Shown: one piece after another, positions 11,196 through 19,894 of the stretch | Layout: every line of letters begins with the position of its first letter | Numbering within the stretch: position 1 is the first letter of the stretch | Source: Paraburkholderia caledonica NBRC 102488 | Lineage (GTDB): Bacteria; Pseudomonadota; Gammaproteobacteria; Burkholderiales; Burkholderiaceae | Direction of reading: 5' to 3' | NCBI RefSeq assembly: GCF_000685095.1 | Contig: NZ_BAYE01000017.1 | Coordinates: forward strand, 1-64,000 | DNA length: 64,000 nucleotides | Notes under the pieces: model-generated | Seen by the model: only the letters and a program-made list of their open reading frames with translations | Told to the model about the DNA's origin: nothing | The model's database searches: none | Translations under genes and position numbers: made by a program

Positions 11196-11906
11196 ATGCG
11201 AATTGCCCTTATCGAGCCGGATACAAGTCACGCCAAACTGGTCACACGGCTTGTTTTCGCCGGCGGCCACGTGTGTCAGCACTTCACTACTAGCGTCCCT
11301 TTCCTTGCACAGGCTGCAGATCAGTTCTTCGATCTGCTGATCACCGAAAACTGGGCCGGCGATCATTCAGCCGAAGACGTAATCGCGCACGCCCGCGCGA
11401 TCCTGCCGAGCCTGCCGGTTATCGTATTGATGACGGAGCCGCGCGAAAGCCAGATCGTCGCCGTGCTCCACGCAGGCGCCGACGACTGCGTGACCAAACC
11501 GGTCCGTGGACCCGAGATGCTCGCACGCGTAGACGCGCTGCTGCGGCGCGCGGGACTGCGCCGGCCGCCCAATCGCCGGCACGACGTGATTCGCGGGTAT
11601 GCGTTCGACACTGGGAACTTCGCCGTGACCTTCCGTCATCGCACGGTCACGCTGACGCCGAAGGAATTCCGCTTCGCGCTGCTGCTGTTCTCCAATCTGT
11701 CGCGGCCCGTGTCGCGCGCGCACATCCTCGAAACGGTGTGGGCGCGCCGCCGCGACGTAAAGTCGCGCACCGTCGACACCCATGCGTCGCGCGTGAGGTC
11801 CAAGCTGGAACTGCGCCCAGAATTGGGCTACTCGCTAACGCCGCTCTACGGCTACGGCTACCAACTGGACGTATTCCCGCCGGAAGCGGTTGCCGCGCTC
11901 GGCTGA
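11196..11906 (+). CDS. OmpR-type response regulator with Glu at the phospho-acceptor position
   Basis: A 236-residue two-domain regulator: a receiver domain (about 1-120) and a winged-helix DNA-binding domain (about 130-230), the latter recognisable by LTPKEFRFALLLF, RAHILETVW and DTHASRVRSKL. Acidic residues Glu7 and Asp9, Thr80 and Lys101 are in place, but the phospho-acceptor position at the end of beta-3 (DLLITEN) is Glu51, not Asp. Glu often mimics the phosphorylated state, so the protein may be constitutively active or regulated otherwise. No histidine kinase lies nearby. It sits 65 bp upstream of hemA on the same strand. Target genes unknown. Confidence 0.85.
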   Translation: MRIALIEPDTSHAKLVTRLVFAGGHVCQHFTTSVPFLAQAADQFFDLLITENWAGDHSAEDVIAHARAILPSLPVIVLMTEPRESQIVAVLHAGADDCVTKPVRGPEMLARVDALLRRAGLRRPPNRRHDVIRGYAFDTGNFAVTFRHRTVTLTPKEFRFALLLFSNLSRPVSRAHILETVWARRRDVKSRTVDTHASRVRSKLELRPELGYSLTPLYGYGYQLDVFPPEAVAALG

Positions 11907-11939
11907 GCGCGCGTCACAATGTAAGAATCGTGAAAACGC

Positions 11940-11945
11940 TATAAT
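11940..11945 (+). promoter_or_regulatory. candidate sigma-70 -10 element of hemA
   Basis: A perfect TATAAT lies 26 bp before the hemA ATG, in the gap after the response-regulator gene. The matching -35 is poor (CAATGT-like at 17 bp spacing), so initiation may need an activator. The predicted leader would be only about 20 nt. Confidence 0.5.
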
Positions 11946-11971
11946 ATCGAGCTAAACCATAGCTCCCCAGA

Positions 11972-13258
11972 ATGCAGCTCCTAACGATCGGAATCAATCA
12001 CCACACTGCGCCTGTCGCCTTGCGCGAACGCGTGGCGTTTCCGCTCGAACAGATCAAGCCCGCACTGGACACTTTCAAAAGCGTCTGGCTTGGAGCCACG
12101 GCCCGCACCGCGCCTGAAGCTGCGATTCTGTCCACCTGCAATCGGACCGAACTCTATTGCGCGACCGACGACCAGGCCGTGCGCGAAGCCGCGATCCAGT
12201 GGCTGTCCCGCTATCACAACCTGCCCATCGGAGAACTTGCGCCGCACGTCTACGCGTTGCCGCAGTCCGAAGCCGTGCGCCACGCATTTCGGGTCGCCTC
12301 GGGCCTTGATTCAATGGTGTTGGGCGAGACGCAAATCGTCGGACAAATGAAGGACGCCGTCCGCACGGCATCTGAAGCCGGCGCGCTGGGCACCTATCTG
12401 AACCAGTTGTTCCAGCGCACGTTTGCCGTCGCGAAGGAAGTGCGGAGCACGACCGAGATCGGCGCGCAATCCGTTTCCATGGCCGCCGCCGCAGTCCGGC
12501 TGGCGCAGCGCATCTTCGACAAGGTGTCGAACCAGCGCGTGCTGTTCATCGGCGCCGGCGAAATGATCGAGTTGTGCGCCACGCACTTTGCCGCGCAGCA
12601 ACCGCGCGAACTCGTGGTCGCCAACCGCACGGCTGAGCGCGGAACGCGGCTCGCCGAGCGCTTCAACGGACGCGCCATTCCGTTGTCCGACCTGCCGACT
12701 CGCATGCACGAGTTCGACATCATCGTGTCGTGCACGGCTTCCACGTTGCCGATCATCGGTCTCGGCGCAGTGGAGCGCGCGGTAAAAGCGCGTCGCCATC
12801 GGCCTATTTTCATGGTCGATCTGGCTGTTCCGCGCGACATCGAACCGGAAGTCGGCCAGCTCGAAGACGTGTTCCTGTACACCGTCGACGACCTCGGCGC
12901 GATCGTCCGCGAAGGCAATGCGTCGCGGCAGGCAGCCGTTGCGCAGGCCGAGGCGATCATTGAAACACGCGTGCAGAACTTCATGCAGTGGCTCGAAGCG
13001 CGCAGCATTGTGCCGGTGATCCGTCATATGCATACGCAAGCCGACGTGCTGCGCCGGGCCGAAGTCGAACGTGCGCAGAAAATGCTCGCGCGTGGCGACG
13101 ATCCGGCCGCTGTGCTCGAAGCGCTTTCGCAAGCGCTCACCAACAAACTGATCCACGGTCCGACCCACGCGCTCAACCGCGCGAGCGGCGAGAACCGCGA
13201 CACGCTCATCGAGTTGATGAGCGGGTTCTACAAACACTCCGGTTCCACGGAGCGTTAG
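11972..13258 (+). CDS. hemA: glutamyl-tRNA reductase
   Basis: A 428-residue NADPH-dependent reductase that converts glutamyl-tRNA(Glu) to glutamate-1-semialdehyde, the first committed step of the C5 route to tetrapyrroles. The N-terminus GINHHTAP and the nucleophilic Cys56 in STCNRTELY are diagnostic. The NADPH-binding segment FIGAGEM lies near 187-193, and the C-terminal dimerisation helix is present. The length matches the family. It begins the hemA-prfA-prmC cluster also found in enterobacteria. The start at 11972 is the only sensible one. Confidence 0.96.
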   Translation: MQLLTIGINHHTAPVALRERVAFPLEQIKPALDTFKSVWLGATARTAPEAAILSTCNRTELYCATDDQAVREAAIQWLSRYHNLPIGELAPHVYALPQSEAVRHAFRVASGLDSMVLGETQIVGQMKDAVRTASEAGALGTYLNQLFQRTFAVAKEVRSTTEIGAQSVSMAAAAVRLAQRIFDKVSNQRVLFIGAGEMIELCATHFAAQQPRELVVANRTAERGTRLAERFNGRAIPLSDLPTRMHEFDIIVSCTASTLPIIGLGAVERAVKARRHRPIFMVDLAVPRDIEPEVGQLEDVFLYTVDDLGAIVREGNASRQAAVAQAEAIIETRVQNFMQWLEARSIVPVIRHMHTQADVLRRAEVERAQKMLARGDDPAAVLEALSQALTNKLIHGPTHALNRASGENRDTLIELMSGFYKHSGSTER

Positions 13259-13377
13259 CGGCGCGCATGCCGCCTGTCCGCGCCACCCGGAAGTGGCCCG
13301 CGACGTGCTTCTGCCCCAGGGCATCCGCCCACTTCCTAGTTGTCGTCCTTGCCGGAGCCCGCTCCGATACCCGCCTG

Positions 13378-14460
13378 ATGAAAACGAGCATGCAACGCAA
13401 GCTCGACCAGCTGACTACCCGGCTGGCCGAACTTAACGACCTGTTGAGCCGAGAGGACATCACAGCGAACCTCGACCAGTATCGCAAGCTCACGCGCGAA
13501 CACGCCGAGCTCGGACCGGTTGTCGAGCAATACGCGCTCTGGCGCCAGGCCATGCACGACGCCGCCACCGCGCAGGAACTGCTCGCGGATGCTTCCATGC
13601 GCGAGTTCGCGGAAGAAGAAATTCGCGCGGCCCGCGAGCGGATGGAACAGCTCGGTGGCGAACTGCAGAAAATGCTGCTGCCGAAAGACCCGAACGACGA
13701 CCGCAACATCTTCCTCGAAATTCGCGCGGGGACGGGCGGCGACGAGTCCGCGCTCTTCGCCGGCGATCTTTTGCGCATGTATCTGCGTTATGCCGAGCGT
13801 AATCGCTGGCAGGTCGAGATGATGTCGGCAAGCGAATCCGACCTGGGCGGCTATAAAGAAGTGATCGTACGAATCGCTGGCGAAGCCGCCTATTCGAAGC
13901 TCAAGTTCGAGTCCGGCGGCCATCGCGTGCAGCGCGTGCCGGCAACCGAAACGCAGGGCCGCATTCACACGTCCGCGTGCACGGTCGCCGTAATGCCGGA
14001 GGCGGACGAAATCGGCGAGGTTGAAATCAATCCGGCGGATCTGCGGATCGACACGTTCCGCGCGTCCGGCGCCGGCGGCCAGCACATCAACAAGACGGAC
14101 TCGGCCGTGCGCGTTACGCACTTGCCGACGGGGATCGTCGTCGAATGTCAGGACGACCGTTCACAGCACAAGAACAAAGACCGCGCACTGAAAGTGCTGG
14201 CGGCTCGCATCAAGGACAAGCAGTCGCACGAGCAGCAGGCAAAGGAAGCCGCCACGCGTAAGAGCCTGATCGGCTCGGGCGATCGCTCCGAGCGGATTCG
14301 CACCTACAACTTCCCGCAAGGACGTCTGACAGACCATCGGATCAATCTGACGCTATATCGCCTCGACGCGATTATGGACGGTGACCTGGACGAACTGATC
14401 GGTGCACTCGTCAGCGAGCATCAGGCCGAGCTGCTCGCCTCGCTTGGCGACGCGGACTAA
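13378..14460 (+). CDS. prfA: peptide chain release factor 1
   Basis: RF1 of 360 residues, which terminates translation at UAA and UAG. The tripeptide anticodon Pro-Ala-Thr (188-190) marks RF1, since RF2 has Ser-Pro-Phe. The catalytic GGQ lies at 233-235 within ASGAGGQHIN. The frame is open upstream to 12988 through hemA, but MKTSMQRKLDQL at 13378 is the family start. The GGQ glutamine is the substrate of PrmC, encoded 6 bp downstream. Confidence 0.97.
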   Translation: MKTSMQRKLDQLTTRLAELNDLLSREDITANLDQYRKLTREHAELGPVVEQYALWRQAMHDAATAQELLADASMREFAEEEIRAARERMEQLGGELQKMLLPKDPNDDRNIFLEIRAGTGGDESALFAGDLLRMYLRYAERNRWQVEMMSASESDLGGYKEVIVRIAGEAAYSKLKFESGGHRVQRVPATETQGRIHTSACTVAVMPEADEIGEVEINPADLRIDTFRASGAGGQHINKTDSAVRVTHLPTGIVVECQDDRSQHKNKDRALKVLAARIKDKQSHEQQAKEAATRKSLIGSGDRSERIRTYNFPQGRLTDHRINLTLYRLDAIMDGDLDELIGALVSEHQAELLASLGDAD

Positions 14461-14466
14461 GCGTCC

Positions 14467-15336
14467 ATGACGTCGAACGCCCCAGCCGATCGCGACGATG
14501 CGGCCACGCCCGCCGCGCTGTTGCGCGCCTCGCCGCTGCCGCCGCTGGAAGCGCGGATTCTGCTCACGCATGTGCTCGGCTGGCGGCAAACGCAATTGAT
14601 CACGCGCGCCGACGAAGCGCTCGATAGCGAATCTGTTCAGCGTTATCTGGCATTACAAGCGCGTCGCGTAGCGGGCGAGCCGGTGGCGCAACTTGTCGGC
14701 GTCCGCGAATTCTTCGGGCTCGAGTTCGAGGTCACGCCGCATGTGCTGATTCCCCGTCCTGAAACCGAATTGCTGGTCGAAACGGCACTCATCGCGATGG
14801 AGAACCTCGTACGCCCGCGCGTGCTCGATCTCGGCACCGGCACGGGCGCGATTGCGGTGGCGATCGCGTCGATGCGCCCGGACGCACGAGTCAGCGCGCT
14901 CGACCGTTCGGCGGAGGCACTCGGTGTCGCCTCGCGCAATGCCGCGCGCCTGCTCGATCCGAACCGGCCAGGCGGCGCTGTGACATTCGCACAAAGCGAC
15001 TGGTACGACTCGCTGGACGCGGCACTTCGGTTTGACGTGATAGTCAGCAATCCGCCGTATATCGCGAGCGGCGACCCGCATCTTTTGCAGGGCGATCTGC
15101 GCTACGAACCGCGCGGCGCGCTCACCGACGAAGCCGACGGCCTCAGCGCGATCCGGGCGATCGTCTCGGGCGCGCCTCGTCGTCTTGCCGCAAACGGCGT
15201 ACTGTGGATGGAGCACGGCTACGATCAGGCTGAAGCCGTGCGCGCGCTTCTGATCGCGCAAGGTTTTACGCAGGTCCAATCGCAGCGCGATCTTGCAATC
15301 ATCGAGCGAATAACCGGCGGTCGGCTCGCTGACTGA
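14467..15336 (+). CDS. prmC: release factor glutamine N5-methyltransferase
   Basis: A SAM-dependent enzyme (289 residues) that methylates the GGQ glutamine of RF1 and RF2. The catalytic NPPY is at 195-198 and the SAM-binding motif DLGTGTGAIA at 121-130. The N-terminal helical domain (about 1-80) recognises the factor. The gene starts 6 bp after the prfA stop, so enzyme and substrate are co-expressed. Confidence 0.96.
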   Translation: MTSNAPADRDDAATPAALLRASPLPPLEARILLTHVLGWRQTQLITRADEALDSESVQRYLALQARRVAGEPVAQLVGVREFFGLEFEVTPHVLIPRPETELLVETALIAMENLVRPRVLDLGTGTGAIAVAIASMRPDARVSALDRSAEALGVASRNAARLLDPNRPGGAVTFAQSDWYDSLDAALRFDVIVSNPPYIASGDPHLLQGDLRYEPRGALTDEADGLSAIRAIVSGAPRRLAANGVLWMEHGYDQAEAVRALLIAQGFTQVQSQRDLAIIERITGGRLAD

Positions 15337-15474
15337 CAAAGCCTGGTGTCAGCCGCCAGAGCCGTCGCAATAGCCACGACGAACGAAAGGACAAAGCGGT
15401 CGTCGGCTGGCGCAAGCGAAATCCGCTATCATTTCAGCCTATTCTCTACACATACCGGAACCGCAAGGTCAGTC

Positions 15475-15786
15475 ATGGATACGCAACAACGCATCAAGCA
15501 AATCGTCGACGAAAACAACGTCGTGCTCTTCATGAAGGGCAGCGCCCAGTTCCCGATGTGCGGCTTTTCGGGCCGCGCAATCCAGATTCTGAAGGCATGC
15601 AACGTCAACGAATTCAAGACGGTCAACGTGCTCGAAGACGACGAAGTCCGCCAGGGCATCAAGCAATTCTCGAATTGGCCGACCATTCCGCAGCTTTACG
15701 TGAAGGGCGAATTCGTCGGCGGCTCGGACATCATGATGGAAATGTACGAATCGGGCGAATTGCAGCAACTGTTTGCCGCAGCCTGA
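15475..15786 (+). CDS. grxD: monothiol glutaredoxin GrxD
   Basis: A cytosolic glutaredoxin of 103 residues with the CGFS active site at 29-32 (PMCGFSGR), the hallmark of the monothiol class that carries and transfers [2Fe-2S] clusters, often with BolA proteins. The GSH-binding segments WPTIPQLY and GGSDIMMEM are present. The start MDTQQRI at 15475 gives the family length; the upstream open frame to 15346 is not conserved-looking. A BolA-type partner (ibaG, near 50.8 kb) lies in the same window but not adjacent. Confidence 0.95.
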   Translation: MDTQQRIKQIVDENNVVLFMKGSAQFPMCGFSGRAIQILKACNVNEFKTVNVLEDDEVRQGIKQFSNWPTIPQLYVKGEFVGGSDIMMEMYESGELQQLFAAA

Positions 15787-15826
15787 CCGTCTGCTTCAAA
15801 GCCGATCCTGAAAGGCGCCGCGAGCC

Positions 15827-16426
15827 ATGGGAACACGCGCTGCGGCGCCCCGCCGGCTGATTGTCGCGATCACCGGCGCGACGGGCGCCATTTACGGCGT
15901 CCGCCTGCTGCAGACGCTGCGCAAGCTGGGCGGCGTTGAAAGTCATCTGCTGATCTCCAGCGCCGGGTGGCTCAACATTCAGCACGAATTGACGCTGGGC
16001 AAGCAAGACGTCCATCCGCTCGCCGATGTGGTCCATTCGGTGCGCGATGTCGGCGCAAGTATCGCGTCTGGCTCTTTCGCGACCGACGGCATGATCGTCG
16101 CGCCGTGTTCGATGAAAACGCTCGCGAGCGTCGCGCACGGCCTGTCCGACAATCTGATCACCCGTGCCGCCGACGTCACCCTCAAAGAGCGCCGCCGGCT
16201 CGTGCTGCTCGTACGCGAAACGCCGTTCAATCTCGCGCATTTGCGCAATATGACGGCGGTCACCGAAATGGGCGGCGTGATTTTTCCGCCGTTGCCTGCT
16301 TTCTACAACCAACCCGCCACCATCGACGAAATGGTCGATCACACTGTTTCCCGCGTACTCGATCTGTTCGCGCTCGGGCCCGCTTTGTCGCCTGCGTGGG
16401 CGGGGCTGCGCGGCGCTGACGAGTAA
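15827..16426 (+). CDS. ubiX: flavin prenyltransferase UbiX
   Basis: A 199-residue enzyme that joins a dimethylallyl group to FMN to make the prenylated FMN cofactor of UbiD-type decarboxylases, needed for ubiquinone synthesis. Family motifs are ITGATGAIYG near residues 14-23, SGSFATDGMIVAPCSMKTLA near 79-98 and RETPFNLAHLRNM near 130-142. The length is typical (about 190-200). No ubiD is in this window. It follows grxD by 40 bp on the same strand. Confidence 0.95.
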   Translation: MGTRAAAPRRLIVAITGATGAIYGVRLLQTLRKLGGVESHLLISSAGWLNIQHELTLGKQDVHPLADVVHSVRDVGASIASGSFATDGMIVAPCSMKTLASVAHGLSDNLITRAADVTLKERRRLVLLVRETPFNLAHLRNMTAVTEMGGVIFPPLPAFYNQPATIDEMVDHTVSRVLDLFALGPALSPAWAGLRGADE

Positions 16427-16562
16427 TTCCCGGTCGGCGTGCGCGTAGCGACATGCGGCGGGCACGTCTTCACAGTTTCAGACACGCTTGTCAGAAACGA
16501 CGGCCCGCAGCGCTTGCTGTCGATCATTGCCAACCGCTGGAAGACAATCAAATCCGGTTTGA

Positions 16563-16579
16563 GCCGTTTATCAAACGGC
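16563..16579. repeat. 7-bp perfect inverted repeat upstream of the dioxygenase gene
   Basis: GCCGTTT and AAACGGC flank a 3 nt centre (ATC). It is followed 10 bp later by TATATT (16590-16595), a possible -10 element for the downstream gene, so the palindrome would cover the -35 region. No T-run follows, which argues against a terminator of ubiX. Confidence 0.5.
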
Positions 16580-16639
16580 GGTGCGGCTCTATATTGGCAG
16601 TAACCGAACTTTCGAGTGCGCTCCCGGCGCCCCGCTGCC

Positions 16640-17425
16640 ATGAACCGCTTACCGTCGCTTTTTCTTTCCCACGGCGCGCCGACGTTGCCGATCGACCCAT
16701 CGCTGCCGTCCGCTGAATTCGGCGTGCTCAGCTCGCAATTGGCGCGGCCTGAGGCCGTGTTGATGTTGTCAGCCCATTGGGGCACGGCGCAGCCGGTCGC
16801 AAGCACATCGACAGAACCTGAAACCATCCACGACTTTTACGGTTTTCCGCGCCAGCTGTATGAGATTCAGTATCCGGCGCCGGGCGCGCCCGATCTCGCC
16901 CGACGTGCAGCCGTTTTGCTCGGCGATAGCGGCATTCACGCCGACGTACAGCCGCACGGGCTCGATCACGGCGCATGGGTGCCAATGTTGCTGATGTTTC
17001 CCAACGCCGACGTGCCCGTCGCACAGTTGTCGATCCAGCCGCACCTGGACGCGGAACATCACTTTCGCGTCGGCCGCGCGCTGCGCTCGCTGAGGCAGCA
17101 AGGCGTGATGGTGATCGGCTCCGGACAGATCACGCACAATCTGCGCGCCGCGGATTTCTCCGCGCGACCCGAAGATGCCGACCCGCGCGTCGCCGAGTTC
17201 ACCGACTGGTTCGAAGCGAGGCTCGCGGCGCATGACATCGACGCGTTGCTCGACTACCGCCGTCAGGCGCCGCACGCGGTGTTGATGCATCCGACCGACG
17301 AGCACCTCCTGCCGGTGTTCGCAGCGCTAGGCGCGGCGGACGACGATTATTCGCTGACGGTTCAATCGCTCGGCACGTATCAGCGTTCGCTTGCAATGAC
17401 GAACTACGTGTTTGGGACGGCCTGA
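16640..17425 (+). CDS. class III extradiol ring-cleavage dioxygenase, DODA/YgiD family
   Basis: A cytosolic 261-residue protein of the LigB/DODA fold. Metal-ligand segments visible are SHGAPTLP (His11), AHWGT, LDHGAW and HPTDEHLLPV. Bacterial relatives (YgiD) and plant DODA open catechol rings of DOPA-like substrates using a bound metal; the substrate here is unknown. The start MNRLPS at 16640 was chosen because the eight residues upstream (Arg/Pro-rich) are unlike the family. It lies alone, ending 58 bp before a strong terminator. Confidence 0.9.
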   Translation: MNRLPSLFLSHGAPTLPIDPSLPSAEFGVLSSQLARPEAVLMLSAHWGTAQPVASTSTEPETIHDFYGFPRQLYEIQYPAPGAPDLARRAAVLLGDSGIHADVQPHGLDHGAWVPMLLMFPNADVPVAQLSIQPHLDAEHHFRVGRALRSLRQQGVMVIGSGQITHNLRAADFSARPEDADPRVAEFTDWFEARLAAHDIDALLDYRRQAPHAVLMHPTDEHLLPVFAALGAADDDYSLTVQSLGTYQRSLAMTNYVFGTA

Positions 17426-17483
17426 GCGGCGACATGGCACGCGCAGCAAGCAAAGACCAAGCAGACCGCTGCAAAACGAAAAA

Positions 17484-17516
17484 CCCCGCCTGAGCAGAAC
17501 TCAGGCGGGGTTTTTT
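17484..17516 (+). terminator. rho-independent terminator after the dioxygenase gene
   Basis: An 11-bp perfect stem, CCCCGCCTGAG / CTCAGGCGGGG, with loop CAGAA, followed by six T on the plus strand and preceded by A residues. It lies between convergent genes and can also stop the minus-strand permease transcript. Confidence 0.93.
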
Positions 17517-17551
17517 GCGTCATGCCGGACCTTGCACGGCCGGGCAGCGTC

Positions 17552-19147
17552 TTAATGCGCGCCCATTCCCTCGAGCACTTCGTCGTGCGTCTGACGCTCT
17601 TCCAGATACTCGGAGCGGTAGCCGCTGTTCACGCCCCAGTAATAGAACACGAGCGAGAACGCAATCACGACCAGCATGTCCCAGCCGTAGGGCAGGATGC
17701 CGTGCCCGCCGAACTCCTTGCTGCCGATCAGCGACAGAATCGCCATCACCGGCAGATAGGCGACCAGCCACCATGCCGCCTTCAGATCGCGGCCCCAGCC
17801 GGCAAATCCGGACTTCGCCTGGAAGTAGAAGTACACGGGCAGCGCGACGACCATCAACAGAATGATCTCGCCCGTCAGCGGCCATTTTGCCCAATAGAGA
17901 ATCAGCGATGCGCACACGAACGCGAACGGTGCGATCACCTGCATGCCCGGGATATGCAGCGGGCGCTCGACGTCGGTCGCCGCGCGGCGCAGCGCCATCA
18001 GGCTGATCGGGCCGGTCAGGTACGAAATCACGGTCGCAACGGAAATCACCGCCGCGAGCGAACTCCAGCCGCGGAAGAAAAACAGGAAGATGAACGAGAC
18101 CAGCAGGTTGAACCACATCGCTGGCCGCGGCACGCCATAGAACGGATGCACGTTGCCAAAAATCTTCGGCATGGTGTTGTTGCGCTCCATCGCGTAGATC
18201 ATGCGCGTGGTGGTCGCCATGTAGGTCGTGCCGGTGCCGCTCGGGCTAACGAACGCGTCGACGTACAGCAGAATGGCCAGCCAGTTCAGATTCAGCGCGA
18301 TTGCCAGTTCCGCGAACGGCGAAGCGAAATTGAAGTGGCTCCAACCCTTCATTACGTCGGCGGGGTTCACCGCGCCGATATACGCGATTTGCAGCAGCAC
18401 GTAAATCACGAGCGCGAGCAGAATGGAGCCGATCACCGCAAACGGCACGCTCTTCGCCGGATTGCGCGCTTCACCGGCGAGGTTGATCGGGCTCTGGAAA
18501 CCGTTGAACGCGAACACGATGCCGCTCGTCGCAACCGCGGTCAGCACAGCCGACCAGCCGTACGGCGCGAACGTGCTGGTTTCACCGAAGTTTTCCTTGT
18601 GAAAGCCGGTCAGCATCAGGCCGAGAATCGTCGCGCCGGGAATCAGGAACTTGAAGATCGTGATCGCCGAGTTGGCGCGCGCGAAGAGTTTCACGCCCCA
18701 GTAGTTCAGCAGGAAGTAAACGATCACGAGGGCCGCCGAGAGCAGCAGCCCGTTCGTAGTTAATGAGCCGTCGACGAATAGTGCGTGCGCCCACTCGTAT
18801 GGCCACGTGCTCATGTACTGAATAGATGCCTCGGCTTCAATCGGAATCACCGAAACAATGGCGATCCAGTTCGCCCATGCGCTAATGAAACCGACCAGCG
18901 CGCCGTGCGAATACCGGGCGTAACGCACCATCCCGCCGGATTCCGGAAACATCGCACCGAGTTCGGCGTAGGTCAGTGCAATAGCGAGAATTACGACAGC
19001 GCCGATAATCCACGCGCAGATCGATGCCGGGCCCGCGATTTTCGCGGCCTTCCAGGCGCCGAACAGCCAGCCGGAGCCGATGATCGAACCCAGGCCGGTC
19101 AGCATGAGTGCGAACGGCCCGATGTTCCGTTGTATAGAACTTTTCAC
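17552..19147 (-). CDS. APC-family amino acid permease
   Basis: An inner-membrane transporter of 531 residues with about 12 membrane segments. The N-terminus LTGLGSIIGSGWLFG (about 16-30) is the substrate-binding helix 1 signature of amino acid-polyamine-organocation permeases. The overall sequence resembles aspartate:proton symporter (YveA-like) members, but I cannot fix the substrate. A long cytoplasmic-facing C-terminus (about 460-531) is Tyr/Glu-rich. It is monocistronic and shares a 428 bp upstream region with the divergent cold-shock gene. Confidence 0.86.
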   Translation of the reverse strand: MKSSIQRNIGPFALMLTGLGSIIGSGWLFGAWKAAKIAGPASICAWIIGAVVILAIALTYAELGAMFPESGGMVRYARYSHGALVGFISAWANWIAIVSVIPIEAEASIQYMSTWPYEWAHALFVDGSLTTNGLLLSAALVIVYFLLNYWGVKLFARANSAITIFKFLIPGATILGLMLTGFHKENFGETSTFAPYGWSAVLTAVATSGIVFAFNGFQSPINLAGEARNPAKSVPFAVIGSILLALVIYVLLQIAYIGAVNPADVMKGWSHFNFASPFAELAIALNLNWLAILLYVDAFVSPSGTGTTYMATTTRMIYAMERNNTMPKIFGNVHPFYGVPRPAMWFNLLVSFIFLFFFRGWSSLAAVISVATVISYLTGPISLMALRRAATDVERPLHIPGMQVIAPFAFVCASLILYWAKWPLTGEIILLMVVALPVYFYFQAKSGFAGWGRDLKAAWWLVAYLPVMAILSLIGSKEFGGHGILPYGWDMLVVIAFSLVFYYWGVNSGYRSEYLEERQTHDEVLEGMGAH

Positions 19148-19575
19148 GTCTTCTCCTGTTTCAGAACCATGTCGGCACCCTACAACCGGCGCTCGTGGCG
19201 CTGAAAACGGGTGACACGCATGTATGCGCGGCGGTTATCCATAGGTGCAACCGGCGCGGGCGCGTAGTTTACCGGTTGCACCCAGCGCCTGCGGTGAAAC
19301 TCAGGGTTCTCCCTAGCAAAAAAGACGCCCGTCCAGCAAGGTTTGTAAGCAACTTTTCATTGCGCTATCGCGAATTTTTGTAAAGTTGACGCCTGAGTGT
19401 TGACCTTCTCTCGAAATCGCCGTATAACGTTCGGGCAGGATTTCAAGCGGCGAGTGAATTGGTCTTTCGTAGTTCGCCCATCAACGGTACTCCGGTTGGT
19501 CCCATTACCCCCTTCCTTGATTTTCATGCACCCATTGGGCTTCGGCCTTATTTACCATCTTTAGGAACAAGTAAT
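19148..19575. other. 428 bp divergent intergenic region with the cold-shock promoter and leader
   Basis: No coding sequence is supported here. The stretch is AT-richer than its surroundings from about 19310 onward. It holds the cold-shock promoter (19400-19428) and a leader of roughly 140 nt, and must contain the permease promoter near 19150-19300, where I see no convincing sigma-70 pair. Confidence 0.7.
19400..19428 (+). promoter_or_regulatory. sigma-70 promoter of the cold-shock gene
   Basis: TTGACC (19400-19405) and TATAAC (19423-19428) are separated by exactly 17 bp. Transcription would start near 19435, giving a leader of about 140 nt before the ATG at 19576. Long leaders are typical of cspA-type genes, where they act as RNA thermosensors. 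Confidence 0.8.
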
Positions 19576-19779
19576 ATGGAAACCGGTACCGTCAAGTGGT
19601 TCAATGACGCAAAGGGCTTCGGCTTTATCACGCCTGACGGCGGCGGCGAAGATCTGTTCGCGCATTTCTCGGAAATCCGCACGGAAGGCTTCAAGACGCT
19701 GCAAGAGAATCAAAAGGTCACGTTTGAAGTGAAGACGGGCCCGAAGGGCAAGCAAGCTGCGAACATCAAGCCGGTGTAA
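19576..19779 (+). CDS. cold-shock protein, CspA family
   Basis: A 67-residue single cold-shock domain, a small RNA/ssDNA-binding beta-barrel that melts RNA structure. RNP1 is KGFGFIT (residues 14-20) and RNP2 is LFAHF (about 29-33). The length and the opening METGTVKWFN are canonical. The long upstream frame to 19459 is the untranslated leader. A terminator follows within 35 bp, so it is monocistronic. Whether it is cold-induced or constitutive cannot be read from the protein. Confidence 0.96.
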   Translation: METGTVKWFNDAKGFGFITPDGGGEDLFAHFSEIRTEGFKTLQENQKVTFEVKTGPKGKQAANIKPV

Positions 19780-19810
19780 GCGCTACGCTGCTTCCTTCTG
19801 GACGCAAAAA

Positions 19811-19835
19811 AACCCCGCCAAGGCGGGGTTTTTTT
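19811..19835 (+). terminator. rho-independent terminator between cold-shock and Hsp70-like genes
   Basis: A stem of CCCCGCC and GGCGGGG (19813-19828), flanked by an A-run before and seven T after, so it can work in both directions between these convergent genes. Confidence 0.92.
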
Positions 19836-19894
19836 ATATCGATCTTCATTGCAAGCGGTGATTATCTTCGCAGTATGCGAGCGGTGATTCCCGC

